This document shows, piece after piece, positions 1 through 11,964 of a DNA stretch of 64,000 nt; position 1 is the first letter of the stretch, and each line of letters opens with the position of its first letter. A model generated the notes under the pieces. That model was not told the origin of the DNA and did not search any database. It saw only the letters and a list, made by a program, of their open reading frames with translations. Origin of the DNA: Paraburkholderia sprentiae WSM5005. Its GTDB lineage: Bacteria > Pseudomonadota > Gammaproteobacteria > Burkholderiales > Burkholderiaceae. Both the position numbers and the translations under genes were made by a program. Where the stretch lies: assembly GCF_001865575.2 (NCBI RefSeq), contig NZ_CP017562.2, positions 2,170,001 to 2,234,000 of the forward strand. Direction: 5' to 3'.

Positions 1-2
1 CG

Positions 3-797
3 TCGCTCGACGCGCTATTCGCGCGCGGCGCCAAAGTCGGGCAGCGCATTCTCGACGCGGTCACGCGCACCCGCGCGGCGGTCGGCTGCAATACCAACCT
101 CGGCATCGTGCTGCTCGTCGCGCCGCTCGCCGCGGCCCTCGACGCAACCGGCGACCGGCCGTTATCCGCGCAAACGTGGCGTGCCGCCACGGACGACGTG
201 CTGAGCAGCCTCGACCTCGACGACGCACGGCTGGCCTACCGCGCGATCGCGCTCGCCAACCCCGGCGGCCTCGGCGACGCGCCCGAGCAGTCAGTCCACG
301 CGCCGCCGACGGTCGGCCTGCGCGAAGCGATGCGGCTCGCCAGCGAGCGCGACAGCATCGCGCGGCAATACGCGAACGGTTTCGCGGACCTGTTCGACAC
401 CGGCCTCGCCGCGTATCAGGAAGCCTTGCCGCGGGCGCACGAAACTGCGCCCGGAAATCCAGCCGAACGCGCGATGCTCAACGTGTTTCTCGCGTTCCTC
501 GGCGGCTGGCCCGACTCTCACATTGTGCGCAAGCACGGGCTCGCGCTGGCGCAGAGTGTCACGTTGATGGCACGCGAGCAGCACGCGCGCTGGCACCACA
601 CTCCGCCGGCCGCGCGCCGCTCGGCAAGCGATCCGCAGCTCGATGCCTGGGACGCCAAACTGAAGGCACAGGCGATCAATCCCGGCACGAGCGCCGATCT
701 CGCGGTGGCCACGCTGTTCGTCGCGCGCTGTATCGCGGGCGCGGTGAGCCCTCGATCGCACCGGCCGGACACGACTGGCACGGAACCTGTTAGTTAG
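3..797 (+). CDS. Triphosphoribosyl-dephospho-CoA synthase-like (CitG/MdcB family) protein, 5' partial
   Basis: The reading frame is open at the left window edge, so the N-terminus is missing; about 264 residues remain. Conserved CitG-family stretches are visible: CNTNLGI near the start, NPGGLG in the middle and NPGTSADL near the end. CitG proteins transfer a triphosphoribosyl group onto dephospho-CoA. Homologues in methylotroph H4MPT clusters are thought to do an analogous ribosyl-phosphate transfer in cofactor synthesis, but that is inference. The gene lies 98 bases upstream of fae in the same direction. A sigma-54-like sequence overlaps its 3' end. Family assignment is fairly secure; the exact substrate is not known. 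Confidence 0.8.
   Translation, partial: SLDALFARGAKVGQRILDAVTRTRAAVGCNTNLGIVLLVAPLAAALDATGDRPLSAQTWRAATDDVLSSLDLDDARLAYRAIALANPGGLGDAPEQSVHAPPTVGLREAMRLASERDSIARQYANGFADLFDTGLAAYQEALPRAHETAPGNPAERAMLNVFLAFLGGWPDSHIVRKHGLALAQSVTLMAREQHARWHHTPPAARRSASDPQLDAWDAKLKAQAINPGTSADLAVATLFVARCIAGAVSPRSHRPDTTGTEPVS
776..790 (+). promoter_or_regulatory. Weak sigma-54-type (-24/-12) promoter candidate upstream of fae
   Basis: The sequence TGGCACGGAACCTGT has a perfect -24 element (TGGCACG) and GG-N10-GT spacing, but the -12 element is CTGT rather than TTGC. It sits inside the end of the preceding gene, about 105 bases before the fae ATG. It is listed because stronger relatives precede pqqA and fhcB, and a sigma-54 activator is encoded nearby. 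Confidence 0.3.
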
Positions 798-895
798 TAC
801 CGCCGTGCATCCCGCACCGCTCTCGCGATGCTTATCCGGACGATCGCGGGCGGCGCCTCGTCGGCAGGTCCATACCTACTCATTGGAGGAACAGA

Positions 896-1405
896 ATGGC
901 CAAGATCAACCGCGTCATGATCGGCGAGTCGCTCGTCGGAGACGGCAACGAGGTCGCGCACATCGACTTGCTGATCGGACCGCGAGGTTCGGCTGCGGAA
1001 ACCGCGTTCTGCCACGCGCTCACCAACAACAAGGACGGCTTCACGTCGCTGCTCGCGGTCGTCGCGCCCAATCTCATCACGAAGCCCAATACGATCCTGT
1101 TCAACAAGGTGACGATCAAAGGCGCCAAGCAGGCCGTGCAGATGTTCGGGCCCGCGCAGCACGCGGTCGCGCTCGCGGTGGCCGACAGCGTCGAGGACGG
1201 CACGATTCCGCAAGAAGAAGCCGACGATCTGTTCCTCTGCGTCGGCGTGTTCATTCACTGGCAGGCGGAGGACGACAAAAAGATCCAGCAGTTCAACTAC
1301 CAGGCGACGCGCGAGGCGATCAAGCGCGCGGTCAGCGGCGACCCGAGCGCGGCCGACGTGGTGGCGAAGAAGGGCAGCGTCGCGCATCCGTTCGCGCCGA
1401 ACTGA
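896..1405 (+). CDS. fae: Formaldehyde-activating enzyme (Fae)
   Basis: 169 residues, the usual Fae length. Fae catalyses condensation of formaldehyde with tetrahydromethanopterin to methylene-H4MPT, the entry step of the H4MPT formaldehyde oxidation and detoxification pathway in the cytoplasm. The conserved N-terminal block starting [20 protein letters not shown] is intact, and His22 (AHIDL) matches the catalytic His of the family. The start is fixed by a strong ribosome binding site, TTGGAGGA, 5 bases before the ATG. The gene stands between a CitG-like gene and a small exported protein, and about 19 kb from the fhc genes that complete the pathway. Confidence 0.97.
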   Translation: MAKINRVMIGESLVGDGNEVAHIDLLIGPRGSAAETAFCHALTNNKDGFTSLLAVVAPNLITKPNTILFNKVTIKGAKQAVQMFGPAQHAVALAVADSVEDGTIPQEEADDLFLCVGVFIHWQAEDDKKIQQFNYQATREAIKRAVSGDPSAADVVAKKGSVAHPFAPN

Positions 1406-1579
1406 CCGCGCATGCTCGCGCAGGGGACGTGGCGCCGTTAGCGGCGGCGTTAGCGATGCTATTCGCGGCGTCATTGCCGGCCCCGTCTCCTCGCGCATCC
1501 CGGGGCCTCGCGGCCGCCAGACACGCACCTCGCGCAGCGGTTCGCGAAGCCGCTTCAATGCTTTTCGCAGAGGCATTCA

Positions 1580-1957
1580 ATGACCAACAGATGTCGCGCG
1601 CTTCTCGCCTTTACGTCGCTCGTGCTCGCCGCGCCGCTCGCGTGGGCGGACGGCTACAACTATCCGACCGAGGGCCGCGTCGAGTACGTGCTCAGTTGCA
1701 TGGACGATAACGGCCACGATTTCGCGAACGTCTACAAGTGCTCGTGCGTGATCGACAAGATGGCCGCGTCGTTGCCGTATGACGAATTCGTCGACCAGTC
1801 CACCTTCTCGAAGTACGCGACGCTCGGCGGCGAAGGCGGCGCGGAGTTCCGCGTCGATCACGCGAAGGCGCAAACGAAACGATTCCGCGCGCTGCAAACC
1901 AGCGCGTATCAGGCGTGCGGACTCGGTCCGCAGAAAGCTTCGACGGTGGCGAAATGA
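1580..1957 (+). CDS. Small exported protein of unknown function near fae
   Basis: 125 residues with a clear Sec signal peptide of about 23 residues ending AWA before DGYNY. The mature part has four Cys (CMDD, CSC, ACG), suggesting a disulfide-stabilised periplasmic domain. An AGAGG ribosome site lies about 8 bases upstream. I do not recognise a named family. Small Cys-containing exported proteins do occur beside methanol and PQQ oxidation genes, so a periplasmic accessory role is plausible but unproven. The gene is followed by a hairpin that also ends the convergent folB-like gene. Confidence 0.75.
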   Translation: MTNRCRALLAFTSLVLAAPLAWADGYNYPTEGRVEYVLSCMDDNGHDFANVYKCSCVIDKMAASLPYDEFVDQSTFSKYATLGGEGGAEFRVDHAKAQTKRFRALQTSAYQACGLGPQKASTVAK

Positions 1958-1976
1958 ACGGTGGCTGAACCGCGCC

Positions 1977-1996
1977 GGGCGCCCGGCTAGGCGCCC
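1977..1996. terminator. Hairpin between convergent genes (probable bidirectional terminator)
   Basis: A perfect 7-bp stem (GGGCGCC / GGCGCCC) with a 6-base loop lies between the stops of the exported-protein gene and the convergent folB-like gene. It overlaps a 12-base direct repeat, CTAGGCGCCCCC, at 1987-1998 and 2001-2012. A short T run follows in the plus direction. Confidence 0.5.
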
Positions 1997-2014
1997 CCAG
2001 CTAGGCGCCCCCTT

Positions 2015-2521
2015 TCAATTCGGCACCAGCCCCTCGCCTAGCGACGCGTAACGCGCGAGCCCCACGCCCGCCGCCGAGCCATCGCCGCGACGCCGCTCGA
2101 TCTGCACGCCGACGGCCGCAAGGTCGGCGAACTTGGCCGGTTTCGCGAGCGATACGCGCACCCAGTGCGCGCCGAAGTCGGCGATCAGCAGTTGCGCGAT
2201 CGTCTCGGCGAGCGCCTCCAGCAGCCGCACGCGATGCGACGCGAATAACGCGAGCAGCGCCTCGCGCACGGCGGCGTAGTTGACCGTATCTTCGATGCGG
2301 TCCGTAGTGCATGCGCGGATCGCGGGCACGCCAATCGCGAGGTTCACGCGCACCGGTTGCGCAACGTGCAACTCGCTGCTGTCGATACCGACGACCGTCT
2401 GGCCGATGAAATTCTCGATGAATACGATGTCGAGCCGCTCGGGCAACGCACCGGCATGCGAGCCGGGATTCGCGCCGAGGCTGGACAATGCGGCAAGGCG
2501 AACAGTATCGATACGATCCAT
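2015..2521 (-). CDS. Dihydroneopterin aldolase family protein (FolB-like), H4MPT-cluster type
   Basis: 168 residues. The sequence has FolB features: an N-terminal strand region DIVFIENFIGQTVVGI, the NYAAVREAL segment and a RLLEALAETIAQLL helix, followed by a final strand VRVSLAKPAKF. FolB cleaves dihydroneopterin to hydroxymethyl-dihydropterin and glycolaldehyde, a step shared by folate and methanopterin synthesis. The long C-terminal and N-terminal extensions and the neighbourhood (fae, a DHPS-like protein, a DmrB-like protein) suggest the H4MPT branch. The ATG at 2521 was chosen because GGAG lies 7 bases upstream; in-frame starts further upstream lack a ribosome site. Confidence 0.8.
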   Translation of the reverse strand: MDRIDTVRLAALSSLGANPGSHAGALPERLDIVFIENFIGQTVVGIDSSELHVAQPVRVNLAIGVPAIRACTTDRIEDTVNYAAVREALLALFASHRVRLLEALAETIAQLLIADFGAHWVRVSLAKPAKFADLAAVGVQIERRRGDGSAAGVGLARYASLGEGLVPN

Positions 2522-2605
2522 GATGGTCTCCGCCGCGGCGCGGCCCATGATTGAACAGCTTGTGATGAAGAACGGGACAGTAGAACAGTAGAACTGAACG
2601 GCGCG

Positions 2606-2633
2606 CGACACACTCTGTGTCGAAGCTGCGACA
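2606..2633. promoter_or_regulatory. Composite inverted repeats, candidate activator/operator site
   Basis: Two overlapping inverted repeats share one arm: CGACAC-N5-GTGTCG at 2606-2622 and TGTCG-N6-CGACA at 2618-2633. The second fits the TGT-N10-ACA layout typical of binding sites for sigma-54 enhancer-binding proteins of the NifA/AcoR kind. It lies in the 391-base region between the folB-like gene and the divergent activator gene, so autoregulation or activation of folB are both possible. The remaining sequence of that gap holds only the promoter listed at 2735 and the ribosome sites. Confidence 0.45.
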
Positions 2634-2734
2634 GGCATGCAACGTGCAAACCGGATAACGCGGTCACTCAGGCGGTCACGCAGCGAGAAAAGCAAATTCC
2701 GGGCACAGTGAGGTAAACCCAATGTGACTTTCTG

Positions 2735-2763
2735 TTGAACCGATGTTGTATCGGGCGTACAGT
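2735..2763 (+). promoter_or_regulatory. Sigma-70-type promoter for the sigma-54 activator gene
   Basis: TTGAAC and TACAGT are separated by exactly 17 bases, a good match to -35/-10 consensus. The predicted transcript starts near 2770, giving a leader of about 140 bases before the activator ATG at 2913. Confidence 0.5.
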
Positions 2764-2912
2764 TTTAAATACCCGCCTGGTAGCAGGGCCGGTCGCGAGC
2801 GCGCAAGCGAACCGAGATTTCGCCGCACCGAAGACACACAGGCTTGATAAAGCGGCATTCGCGGCGTGCGAAGCACTCACGCGTGCGAAATGACGCAACG
2901 GAGACAGATCCC

Positions 2913-4963
<2,051 letters not shown>

Positions 4964-4967
<4 letters not shown>

Positions 4968-5602
4968 CCGAGTCGTCCCCCCGGTCCCCCGGGTCCGCCA
5001 GCGAGCCGGCCCGCAAGGGCGCCCGCGATCTCGCCGAGTTCAAACCGGACGCGCGCTTCGCGTGGTGCGTGACCGGCTCCGGACACATGCTCGAGGAATC
5101 GATCGCGCTCGCGCGGCGCTTGCCGCGCGTCGATCTGTTTCTCTCCGCGGCGGCCGAGGAAGTGCTGCCGCTCTACGGCTGGCCGCTCGACAAGCTGCGC
5201 GAACATTTCCGCGTGCTGCGCGACAACAGCGCGAGCGGCGTGCCGGTCGGCATGCTGTATCACGGCATCTATCACACGGTCGTGATCGCGCCCGCCACCA
5301 GCAACACGGTCGCCAAATGCGCTTGCGGCATCTCCGATACGCTGCCGACCAATATGTACGCGCAGGCCGGCAAGCAATGCATCGCCGGCATCGTCTTTGC
5401 ATGCGACACCGAACCGAGCGTGATCACGCATAGCCCGGACGAGTGGGTCGAACTGCGGCCACGCGCGATCGAGCTCGACAATGTCGAGCGTCTGGCGCGC
5501 TTCGAATACACGACGCTCGTGCGCTCGCTCGACGAACTCGAAGCCGCCCTCGCCCAACGCCTCGCGACGCTCGATCTCGCATGGACCACCTCCTCTTCCT
5601 GA
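4964..5602 (+). CDS. Flavoprotein, dihydromethanopterin reductase (acceptor) DmrB/AfpA-like
   Basis: 212 residues, overlapping the activator stop by ATGA. The sequence FAWCVTGSGHMLEESIALAR begins a Rossmann-type flavin (HFCD/DFP-like) domain, with the APATSNTVAKCACGISDTLP loop typical of flavoproteins that reduce dihydromethanopterin to H4MPT. That reaction is the last step of cofactor synthesis. The motif set CACG and KQC may be part of an electron relay, as in archaeal-type homologues. The downstream gene starts inside this one (22-base overlap), so the three genes are co-translated. Confidence 0.8.
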
Positions 5603-6963
5603 CCGGCCGGCTTGCCGAACCGAGCCTGCGGCGCGTGCTCGACGGCATGGCGCCGACGCCGTTCAGTTGGGAGGTGCGCGAGATCGGCTTGCAGGTCGCC
5701 GCATTGATGACCGCCGAGATGATCCAGCGCCGCGTGAGCGCGCCGCTCGCCGCGCAGCGCGTGATCGTGCCGGGCCGCTGCCGCGGCGATCTCGACGCGC
5801 TGAGCGCGCACTACGGCGTGCCGTTCGAACGCGGTCCCGAGGAAGTCAAGGACTTGCCGCAGTTTTTCGGCCGCAAGGCGCAGCCGTTCGATCTGCGTCG
5901 CTACGACACCGAGATTTTCGCCGAGATCGTCGATGCGCCGCGGCTCGACCTCGACGGCATCGCCGCCCGCGCGCGCGAGTATGCGGCCCAGGGCGCGGAC
6001 GTCATCGACATCGGCTGTCTGCCGGATACGCCGTTTGCGCATCTCGAAGACGCGGTGCGGCGGCTGAAGGCCGAAGGGTATCGGGTGAGCGTCGATTCCA
6101 TGCGCGACGACGAACTGCTGCGCGGCGGCCGCGCGGGCGCCGACTATCTGATGAGCCTGAACCTCGACACGCTGTGGATCGCCGACGAAGTGCCGTCGAC
6201 GCCGATCCTCGTCGCGCGCGAACCCGCTGATCCGGCCTCGCTCGACGCCGCGATCGACGCGCTTCGCGCGCGCGGCCGGGCGTTTCTCGCCGATCCTATT
6301 CTCGATCCGATTCCGTTCGGGCTGGCCGCGTCGATTGCGCGCTACGTCCGCTTGCGGGAGCGCTATCCCGACATCGCGATCATGATGGGCATCGGCAACG
6401 TGACCGAGCTGACCGAGGCTGACACGAGCGGCATCAACGCGGTGCTGCTCGGCATGGCGGCCGAACTGCACGTCAGCGCGGTGCTCACGACGTCGGTGAG
6501 TCTGCATGCGCGGCGCGCGCTGCGCGAAGCCGATGTCGCGCGCCGCGTGATGCATGCGGCGCGCGCGGCACAGGTGCTGCCGAAGGGCATCAGCACCGAA
6601 CTCGCGACCGTCCACGCGAAACGCCCGTTTCCGTACAGCGCGCAAGAGATCGACGAACTGGCGCGCAGCGTGCGTGATCCGAATTTTCGTGTGCAGATCA
6701 GCGCCGACGGCATTCACGTGTACAACCGCGACGGCCACCGGCGCGGCGACGATCCGTTCGCGTTCTACCCGCAGCTGAACCTCGAGACCGACGGCGGCCA
6801 CGCGTTCTATATGGGCGTGCAGCTTGCGCGCGCCGAGATTGCATGGCGGCTCGGTAAGCGCTTCGATCAGGACCAGTCGCTCGACTGGGGCTGCGCGGTC
6901 GACCGGCCTGAAGAAGATTTGAGCGCATGGTGCGCGCCGGGCGAGACGATGAAGAAGCGCTGA
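5581..6963 (+). CDS. Dihydropteroate synthase-related protein (DUF6513 N-terminal domain)
   Basis: 460 residues. The first ~125 residues form the domain seen only in H4MPT-pathway DHPS relatives (MDHLLFLTGRLAEPSLRRVL). From about residue 130 there is a TIM-barrel pterin-binding domain with GADVIDIGCLPDTPF and YRVSVDSM, equivalent to the DHPS D-x-G and S-x-D segments. Archaeal relatives are linked to coupling of pterin with the methanopterin side chain. It starts within the flavoprotein gene, so translation is coupled. The stop is 13 bases from the convergent rpe gene. Function in H4MPT synthesis is well supported by context but the exact step is inferred. Confidence 0.82.
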   Translation: MDHLLFLTGRLAEPSLRRVLDGMAPTPFSWEVREIGLQVAALMTAEMIQRRVSAPLAAQRVIVPGRCRGDLDALSAHYGVPFERGPEEVKDLPQFFGRKAQPFDLRRYDTEIFAEIVDAPRLDLDGIAARAREYAAQGADVIDIGCLPDTPFAHLEDAVRRLKAEGYRVSVDSMRDDELLRGGRAGADYLMSLNLDTLWIADEVPSTPILVAREPADPASLDAAIDALRARGRAFLADPILDPIPFGLAASIARYVRLRERYPDIAIMMGIGNVTELTEADTSGINAVLLGMAAELHVSAVLTTSVSLHARRALREADVARRVMHAARAAQVLPKGISTELATVHAKRPFPYSAQEIDELARSVRDPNFRVQISADGIHVYNRDGHRRGDDPFAFYPQLNLETDGGHAFYMGVQLARAEIAWRLGKRFDQDQSLDWGCAVDRPEEDLSAWCAPGETMKKR

Positions 6964-6976
6964 GAACGCAGCGCCG

Positions 6977-7684
6977 TCACTGCATCGCGGCCGCACCCGC
7001 GTATTCGTCGACGGTAGCCAGTTCGCCGCGCATGCCGCGAATTGCCTGCGCGCGATCGCCCGCGCCGAACACGGCCGATCCAGCGACGAACACATCGGCG
7101 CCCGCGGTGGCGACCCGCGCGATGTTCGACGCCTTCACGCCGCCGTCCACTTCGATCAGCAAGGTCCGCCCGGTGCGCTGCATCGTCGTGTCGACGCGCT
7201 CGCGCAGCAGCCGCAGCTTGTCGAGCGTTTCAGGAATGAACGCCTGGCCGCCGAAGCCCGGATTCACCGACATCACCAGCACGACATCGAGCATCTCCAG
7301 CACGTGATCGAGCACCGTGAGCGGCGTCGCCGGATTCAGCGCGAGTCCCGCGCGCGCACCGTGCGAGCGGATCAGCTCGATAGTCCGATGCGCGTGCAGC
7401 GTCGCCTCCGGATGAAAAGTGATCAGATTCGCGCCGGCCTCGGCAAACGCCGACACCAGTGGATCGACCGGCGTGGTCATCAGATGTACGTCGAACGGCA
7501 GTGACGTGTATGGCCGGATCGCCGAGCAGACCAGCGGCCCGACCGTCAGGTTAGGCACGTAGTGGTTGTCCATCACGTCCAGATGAATCCAGTCCGCGCC
7601 GGCCACCGTCACGTCGCGAATCTCGTCGGCGAGCCGGGCAAAATCCGCCGACAGCAGCGACGGAGCAATCAGAAATTCGCGCAT
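6977..7684 (-). CDS. cbbE: Ribulose-phosphate 3-epimerase (CbbE)
   Basis: 235 residues. It interconverts ribulose 5-phosphate and xylulose 5-phosphate in Calvin-cycle regeneration. Metal and catalytic motifs are present: WIHLDVMDNHYVPNLTVGP, TFHPEAT and VLVMSVNPGFGGQ, then EVDGGVK. The start MREFLIAPSLLS was chosen because GGAGAA lies 6 bases upstream; an in-frame ATG four codons earlier would overlap that site. It is the last gene of the cbb operon, 22 bases after cbbA. Confidence 0.95.
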   Translation of the reverse strand: MREFLIAPSLLSADFARLADEIRDVTVAGADWIHLDVMDNHYVPNLTVGPLVCSAIRPYTSLPFDVHLMTTPVDPLVSAFAEAGANLITFHPEATLHAHRTIELIRSHGARAGLALNPATPLTVLDHVLEMLDVVLVMSVNPGFGGQAFIPETLDKLRLLRERVDTTMQRTGRTLLIEVDGGVKASNIARVATAGADVFVAGSAVFGAGDRAQAIRGMRGELATVDEYAGAAAMQ

Positions 7685-7706
7685 CGCGTTCTCCATACCT
7701 GTGGCG

Positions 7707-8744
7707 TTAGTGATAGCGGCTCGCCATCGTGTCGAGCGGCAGCGGCTTGATGCGCGCCGCCTGCCCCGCGCAACCGAACGCCTCGAAACGCTCGACGCAG
7801 ATCGCGCTCGCCGCCGCGGTCGCAGCCTTCAATGCCGCGCGTGGATCGAACTCCGAGCGGGCATGGGCGAGCGACTTGCGCATCGCGCCGCTCATCGCGA
7901 GACGGATGTCGGTGTCGATGTTGACCTTGCGCACGCCCTGCGCGATACCGCGGCGGATTTCGTCGACGGGCACGCCGTAGGTGGTCGCAATCTCGCCGCC
8001 GTACTCGCGGATCACCGCGAGCCATTCCTGCGGCACCGACGACGAACCGTGCATCACCAGATGTGTGTTTGGAACCCGCGCATGAATCGAGGCGATCCGG
8101 TCGATCGCGAGAATATCGCCGGTCGGCTCGCGGCTGAATTTGTACGCGCCGTGCGACGTGCCGATCGCGATCGCGAGCGCGTCGACGCCGGTCGCGTCGA
8201 CGAAGCGCCGCGCTTCGTCGGGATCGGTCAGCAGATGCTCGCGCGTCAGCTTGCCTTGCGCGCCGACGCCGTCCTCTTCGCCCGCGGTGCCGGTTTCGAG
8301 CGAGCCGAGACAGCCCAGTTCGCCCTCCACCGACACGCCGACCGCGTGCGCGGCATCGACCACGCGCCGGCTCACGTCGACGTTGTAGTCGTATGCGGCG
8401 GGCGTCTTCTGATCGGGCAGCAGCGAGCCGTCCATCATCACCGATGTAAAGCCCGAGCGGATCGCCTGGTGACACACCGCGGGACTGGCGCCGTGATCCT
8501 GATGCAGCACGAGCGGAATATCCGGGTGAGCCTCGAGCGCGGCGAGCACCAGATGACGCAAATAGGGCTCGCCGGCGTACTTGCGCGCACCGGCCGACGC
8601 CTGCAGGATCACCGGGCTGTCGGTGGCCTCGGCCGCGCGCATGATCGCCTGGATCTGCTCCATGTTGTTGACGTTGAACGCCGGCACGGCGTAGTCGTGT
8701 TCGGCCGCGTGATCCAGCAGTTGCCTCAGGGTGATGAAAGCCAT
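7707..8744 (-). CDS. cbbA: Fructose-1,6/sedoheptulose-1,7-bisphosphate aldolase, class II, Calvin-cycle type
   Basis: 345 residues. A zinc-dependent class II aldolase; cbb-operon versions act on both fructose and sedoheptulose bisphosphate. The zinc/catalytic region is visible as VLHQDHGAS, with further conserved [17 protein letters not shown]-equivalent loop LVMHGSSS and a [14 protein letters not shown] phosphate-binding segment. GGGAGC lies upstream of the ATG. It is expressed between cbbP and cbbE in the same operon. Confidence 0.96.
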   Translation of the reverse strand: MAFITLRQLLDHAAEHDYAVPAFNVNNMEQIQAIMRAAEATDSPVILQASAGARKYAGEPYLRHLVLAALEAHPDIPLVLHQDHGASPAVCHQAIRSGFTSVMMDGSLLPDQKTPAAYDYNVDVSRRVVDAAHAVGVSVEGELGCLGSLETGTAGEEDGVGAQGKLTREHLLTDPDEARRFVDATGVDALAIAIGTSHGAYKFSREPTGDILAIDRIASIHARVPNTHLVMHGSSSVPQEWLAVIREYGGEIATTYGVPVDEIRRGIAQGVRKVNIDTDIRLAMSGAMRKSLAHARSEFDPRAALKAATAAASAICVERFEAFGCAGQAARIKPLPLDTMASRYH

Positions 8745-8856
8745 TGCGTGCTCCCTCGATATGAAACGAAATCTTCTTGAGCGGCATGCCCGGATATCCC
8801 GACTGTGCGGCGTGGACCGCGTCGATCGGGAGCATGCCCCGCGCGTCGGCCACCGC

Positions 8857-9729
8857 TCAGGCGCGCGAGCGTCGGTCGATCAGTTGCAGGATCATCGGCG
8901 TAAAGATCAGCTGCATCGCCAGTCCCATCTTGCCGCCCGGTACGACGATCACGTTCGGGCGCGACATGAACGAGTCGTGCAGCATCGTCAGCAGATACTG
9001 GAAGTCGATGCCCTTCGGCCGCGCGAAGCGGATCACGACGAAGCTCTCGTCCGGCTGCGGGATCTCTCGCGCGGTAAACGGGTTGGATGTGTCCACGGTC
9101 GGCACGCGCTGGAAGTTCACATGCGTGCGCGAGAACTGCGGGCAGATGTAGTTCACGTAGTCGGGCATGCGCCGCAGGATCGTGTCGACCACCGCTTCGT
9201 GCGTGTAGCCGCGCATCGTCTGATCGCGGTGCAGCTTCTGGATCCATTCGAGGTTGATGATCGGCACGACGCCGATCAGCAGATCCGCATGCCGCGCGAT
9301 GTCGACCTTGCCGGTCACTGCCGCGCCGTGCAGTCCCTCGTAGAACATCAGGTCGGTATTGGACGCGACGTCCTGCCACGGCGTGAAGGTGCCGCCGTCC
9401 TGCTTGTACAGCTGCGCTTCGGCCGCGTCGTGCACGTAGTGGCGAAGCTGACCGCCGCCGTTTTCGCCGTAGCGCGTGAACAGCGTTTCCAGCTCTTCGA
9501 GCAGATTCGCTTCCGGACCGAAGTGGCTGAAATTCGGCACGCCGTCGCGTTCGCGCTCCTGCATCGCCGCACGCATGCCGTTGCGGTCGTAGCGATGGAA
9601 CGCATCGCCTTCGACGATCTGCGCATTGATGTGCTCGCGTCTGAAGATATGCGTGAAGCTCTTCATGACGGTGGTGGTGCCCGCTCCGCTCGAGCCGGTC
9701 ACCGCGATGATCGGATGTTTGACTGACAT
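8857..9729 (-). CDS. cbbP: Phosphoribulokinase
   Basis: 290 residues, normal for the class I (proteobacterial) enzyme. It phosphorylates ribulose 5-phosphate to the RuBisCO substrate using ATP. The P-loop GSSGAGTTT lies at residues 12-20, followed by [10 protein letters not shown], the catalytic Asp/substrate region. A GGAGACA ribosome site precedes the ATG. About 110 bases separate it from cbbA, enough for a processing or secondary control site, but no clear signal is seen there. Confidence 0.97.
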   Translation of the reverse strand: MSVKHPIIAVTGSSGAGTTTVMKSFTHIFRREHINAQIVEGDAFHRYDRNGMRAAMQERERDGVPNFSHFGPEANLLEELETLFTRYGENGGGQLRHYVHDAAEAQLYKQDGGTFTPWQDVASNTDLMFYEGLHGAAVTGKVDIARHADLLIGVVPIINLEWIQKLHRDQTMRGYTHEAVVDTILRRMPDYVNYICPQFSRTHVNFQRVPTVDTSNPFTAREIPQPDESFVVIRFARPKGIDFQYLLTMLHDSFMSRPNVIVVPGGKMGLAMQLIFTPMILQLIDRRSRA

Positions 9730-9795
9730 GCGTTTGTCTCCGGATGACTGTGTTATCTGCGCCGTGCGCTGTGCGCACCGGCGGTCAGTCGCTCA

Positions 9796-10899
9796 TCACG
9801 CCGTGAAATCCGGCAGGAACAGCGAGCGCGTGCCGAACAGCGGCGACGTGAAGGGCTTGTCCTCGCCGCGGTCGTATTCGCCGTGATAGCGCGCAATCCG
9901 CTCGACCTCGTTCCTCGAGCCGAGAATCACCGGCACGCGGCCATGCAGCGCGCGCGGCGCGACATCGAGAATGCGCTCGCGGCCGGTGATCGCGAGGCCG
10001 CCCGCCTGCTCGACCAGAAAGCTCATCGGATTCGCTTCGTAGAGCAGGCGCAGGCGCCCTTCCATCGCCGGCGTTTTCGAATCGCGCGGGTACATGAACA
10101 CGCCGCCGCGCATCAGGATGCGATGCACTTCCGCGACCATCGACGCGATCCAGCGCATATTGAAGTCGCGCTCGCGGCAGCCGCTGCGGCCGTCCTTGCA
10201 TTCCTGCACGTAGCGGCGCACCGGCGGCTCCCAGAAGCGCTCGTTCGACGCGTTGATCGCGAACTCTCCCGTTTCTTCCGGAATCCGGATGTTCGAATGC
10301 GTGAGCACGAAGTTGCCGATGTCGCGCTCCAGCGTGAAGCCATGCGTGCCATTGCCGACCGACAGCACCAGCATCGTCGACGGTCCATACACGGCGTAGC
10401 CGGCCGCGACCTGCTCGCAGCCCGGCCGCAGGAAGGCCGCTTCGCTGGTCGCATCCTCCGCGAGGTCGCGCGTGCGCAGCACCGAGAAGATCGAGCCGAC
10501 CACGCCGTTGATGTCGATATTCGACGAGCCATCGAGAGGATCGAACGCGAGCAGATATTCGCCGCGCGGATAGCCCGGCGGAACCGCGTAGACGTGCTCC
10601 ATTTCCTCGGAGACCATCGCCGCCAGCAAGCCGTCCCACTCGCACTGCTGCACGAAGATGTCGTTGGTCGAGACGTCGAGCTTCTTCTGCTCCTCGCCGT
10701 GCGTGTTGAAGGTCTGCGCGGAACCGTAGTGACCGCCGAGCGCGCCTTTGGTCAGCATCGCCGACACGGATTTGATGGCTGCCGCCACGTCGATCAGCAG
10801 CGCGCAGAGTGCTGCGGGGTCGCGCGTGTCGTCCAGACATGGCGGTCGATCGAGGGTGTCGATCAGGAACTTCGAAAGTGTCGTGCGTCCGTCCTGCAT
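9796..10899 (-). CDS. cbbF: Fructose-1,6-bisphosphatase, class I
   Basis: 367 residues. Hydrolyses fructose 1,6-bisphosphate (and often sedoheptulose bisphosphate) in Calvin-cycle regeneration. The class I metal site [10 protein letters not shown] is intact, with the EEMEHVYA segment ahead of it and YPRDSKTP and [18 protein letters not shown] towards the C-terminus. A GGAGAACG ribosome site precedes the ATG. It lies 27 bases after cbbX and 66 bases before cbbP. Confidence 0.96.
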   Translation of the reverse strand: MQDGRTTLSKFLIDTLDRPPCLDDTRDPAALCALLIDVAAAIKSVSAMLTKGALGGHYGSAQTFNTHGEEQKKLDVSTNDIFVQQCEWDGLLAAMVSEEMEHVYAVPPGYPRGEYLLAFDPLDGSSNIDINGVVGSIFSVLRTRDLAEDATSEAAFLRPGCEQVAAGYAVYGPSTMLVLSVGNGTHGFTLERDIGNFVLTHSNIRIPEETGEFAINASNERFWEPPVRRYVQECKDGRSGCRERDFNMRWIASMVAEVHRILMRGGVFMYPRDSKTPAMEGRLRLLYEANPMSFLVEQAGGLAITGRERILDVAPRALHGRVPVILGSRNEVERIARYHGEYDRGEDKPFTSPLFGTRSLFLPDFTA

Positions 10900-10926
10900 G
10901 GCGTTCTCCGTCGAGGGTGTCGTGAT

Positions 10927-11919
10927 TCAGCCCGGCGGCGCCGGGACGGCGCGCGCGGTGCAAGGCGATGGCGACGGCTGCTGCGGCTCGTCGAACACGC
11001 GGCTCGCGCGCACGTCGGCGGCATCGATCAGCGTCAGCGTGGCGGCGTCGATCGGCTCGCCGCCTTGCAATGCGTCAGCGAACAGGCGGTTTGCCTGGCG
11101 CAGCCGCGCGCGGTCGAGCGCATTGCGTACCGAGCGTGCGTTGGCGAAATTCGGCTGGCGGATGCGGCGTGCCAGATAGTCGCCGAACGCGCGGCGCGAC
11201 GCCGCATCGAAGCGGTAATGCAGGGTGCCGAGCATCCGCTCGGCGATCTCGAGCAGCTCCGTTTCCGCGTAGTCGGGGAACGTGATGTGATGCGCGATGC
11301 GAGACCGGAAACCCGGATTGCTCTCGAAGAACACTTCCATCCGCGCTGCGTAGCCGGCCAGAATCACGACCAGGTCGCTGCGCTGGTTCTCCATCGTCTG
11401 CAACAGGATTTCGATCGCTTCCTGCCCGTAGTCGCGCTCGTTCTCCGGGCGATACAGGTAGTACGCTTCGTCGATGAACAGCACGCCGCCCATCGCGCGC
11501 TTGAGCACGTCGCGCGTTTTCGGCGCGGTGTGGCCAATGTACTGGCCGACCAGATCGTCGCGCGTGACCGACACCAGATGATTGCGGCGAATGTAGCCGA
11601 GCCGGTGCAGCACTTCGGCCATGCGCAGCGCGACCGTCGTCTTGCCGGTGCCGGGATTGCCGGAGAAGCACATGTGCAAGGTCGGCGCGCCGCCCGCGAG
11701 ACCCAGCGAAGCCCGCGCACGTTCGACCAGCAGATGCGCGGCCACTTCGCGAATGCGCGTTTTCACGGGCGCGAGCCCGACCAGATCGCGATCGAGTTCG
11801 CCGAGCACGGCGCCGATGCCCGAGTCGCGGTACAGCGCCGCGAGGTCGATGTGGGGCGCGGCGGCGTCGCTGTGCGCGGTAGACGCGAAGCGTGCGTCCA
11901 CGGTGGCGGCGTCTGTCAT
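10927..11919 (-). CDS. cbbX: Red-type RuBisCO activase CbbX (AAA+)
   Basis: 330 residues. CbbX is the ring ATPase that pulls on the large-subunit C-terminus of red-type RuBisCO to release inhibitory sugar phosphates. Walker [10 protein letters not shown], the pore-loop region [13 protein letters not shown] and Walker [11 protein letters not shown] are all present, as is the arginine-finger region [10 protein letters not shown]. The ribosome site is GAGGAGGAA. Its presence next to cbbLS agrees with form IC RuBisCO subunits. Confidence 0.97.
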   Translation of the reverse strand: MTDAATVDARFASTAHSDAAAPHIDLAALYRDSGIGAVLGELDRDLVGLAPVKTRIREVAAHLLVERARASLGLAGGAPTLHMCFSGNPGTGKTTVALRMAEVLHRLGYIRRNHLVSVTRDDLVGQYIGHTAPKTRDVLKRAMGGVLFIDEAYYLYRPENERDYGQEAIEILLQTMENQRSDLVVILAGYAARMEVFFESNPGFRSRIAHHITFPDYAETELLEIAERMLGTLHYRFDAASRRAFGDYLARRIRQPNFANARSVRNALDRARLRQANRLFADALQGGEPIDAATLTLIDAADVRASRVFDEPQQPSPSPCTARAVPAPPG

Positions 11920-11964
11920 GGTTCCTCCTCGCTGCGGGTGGGGTCGTGCGACCTGTTATAGGCA

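Noticed and set aside
5272..7095. Open frame of 607 codons opposite the DHPS-like gene
   Set aside because: Rich in Arg/Ala/His as expected for antisense reading; the plus-strand genes have strong motifs.
9883..11961. Open frame of 692 codons opposite cbbF and cbbX
   Set aside because: Antisense shadow of two clearly coding genes, with no family match.
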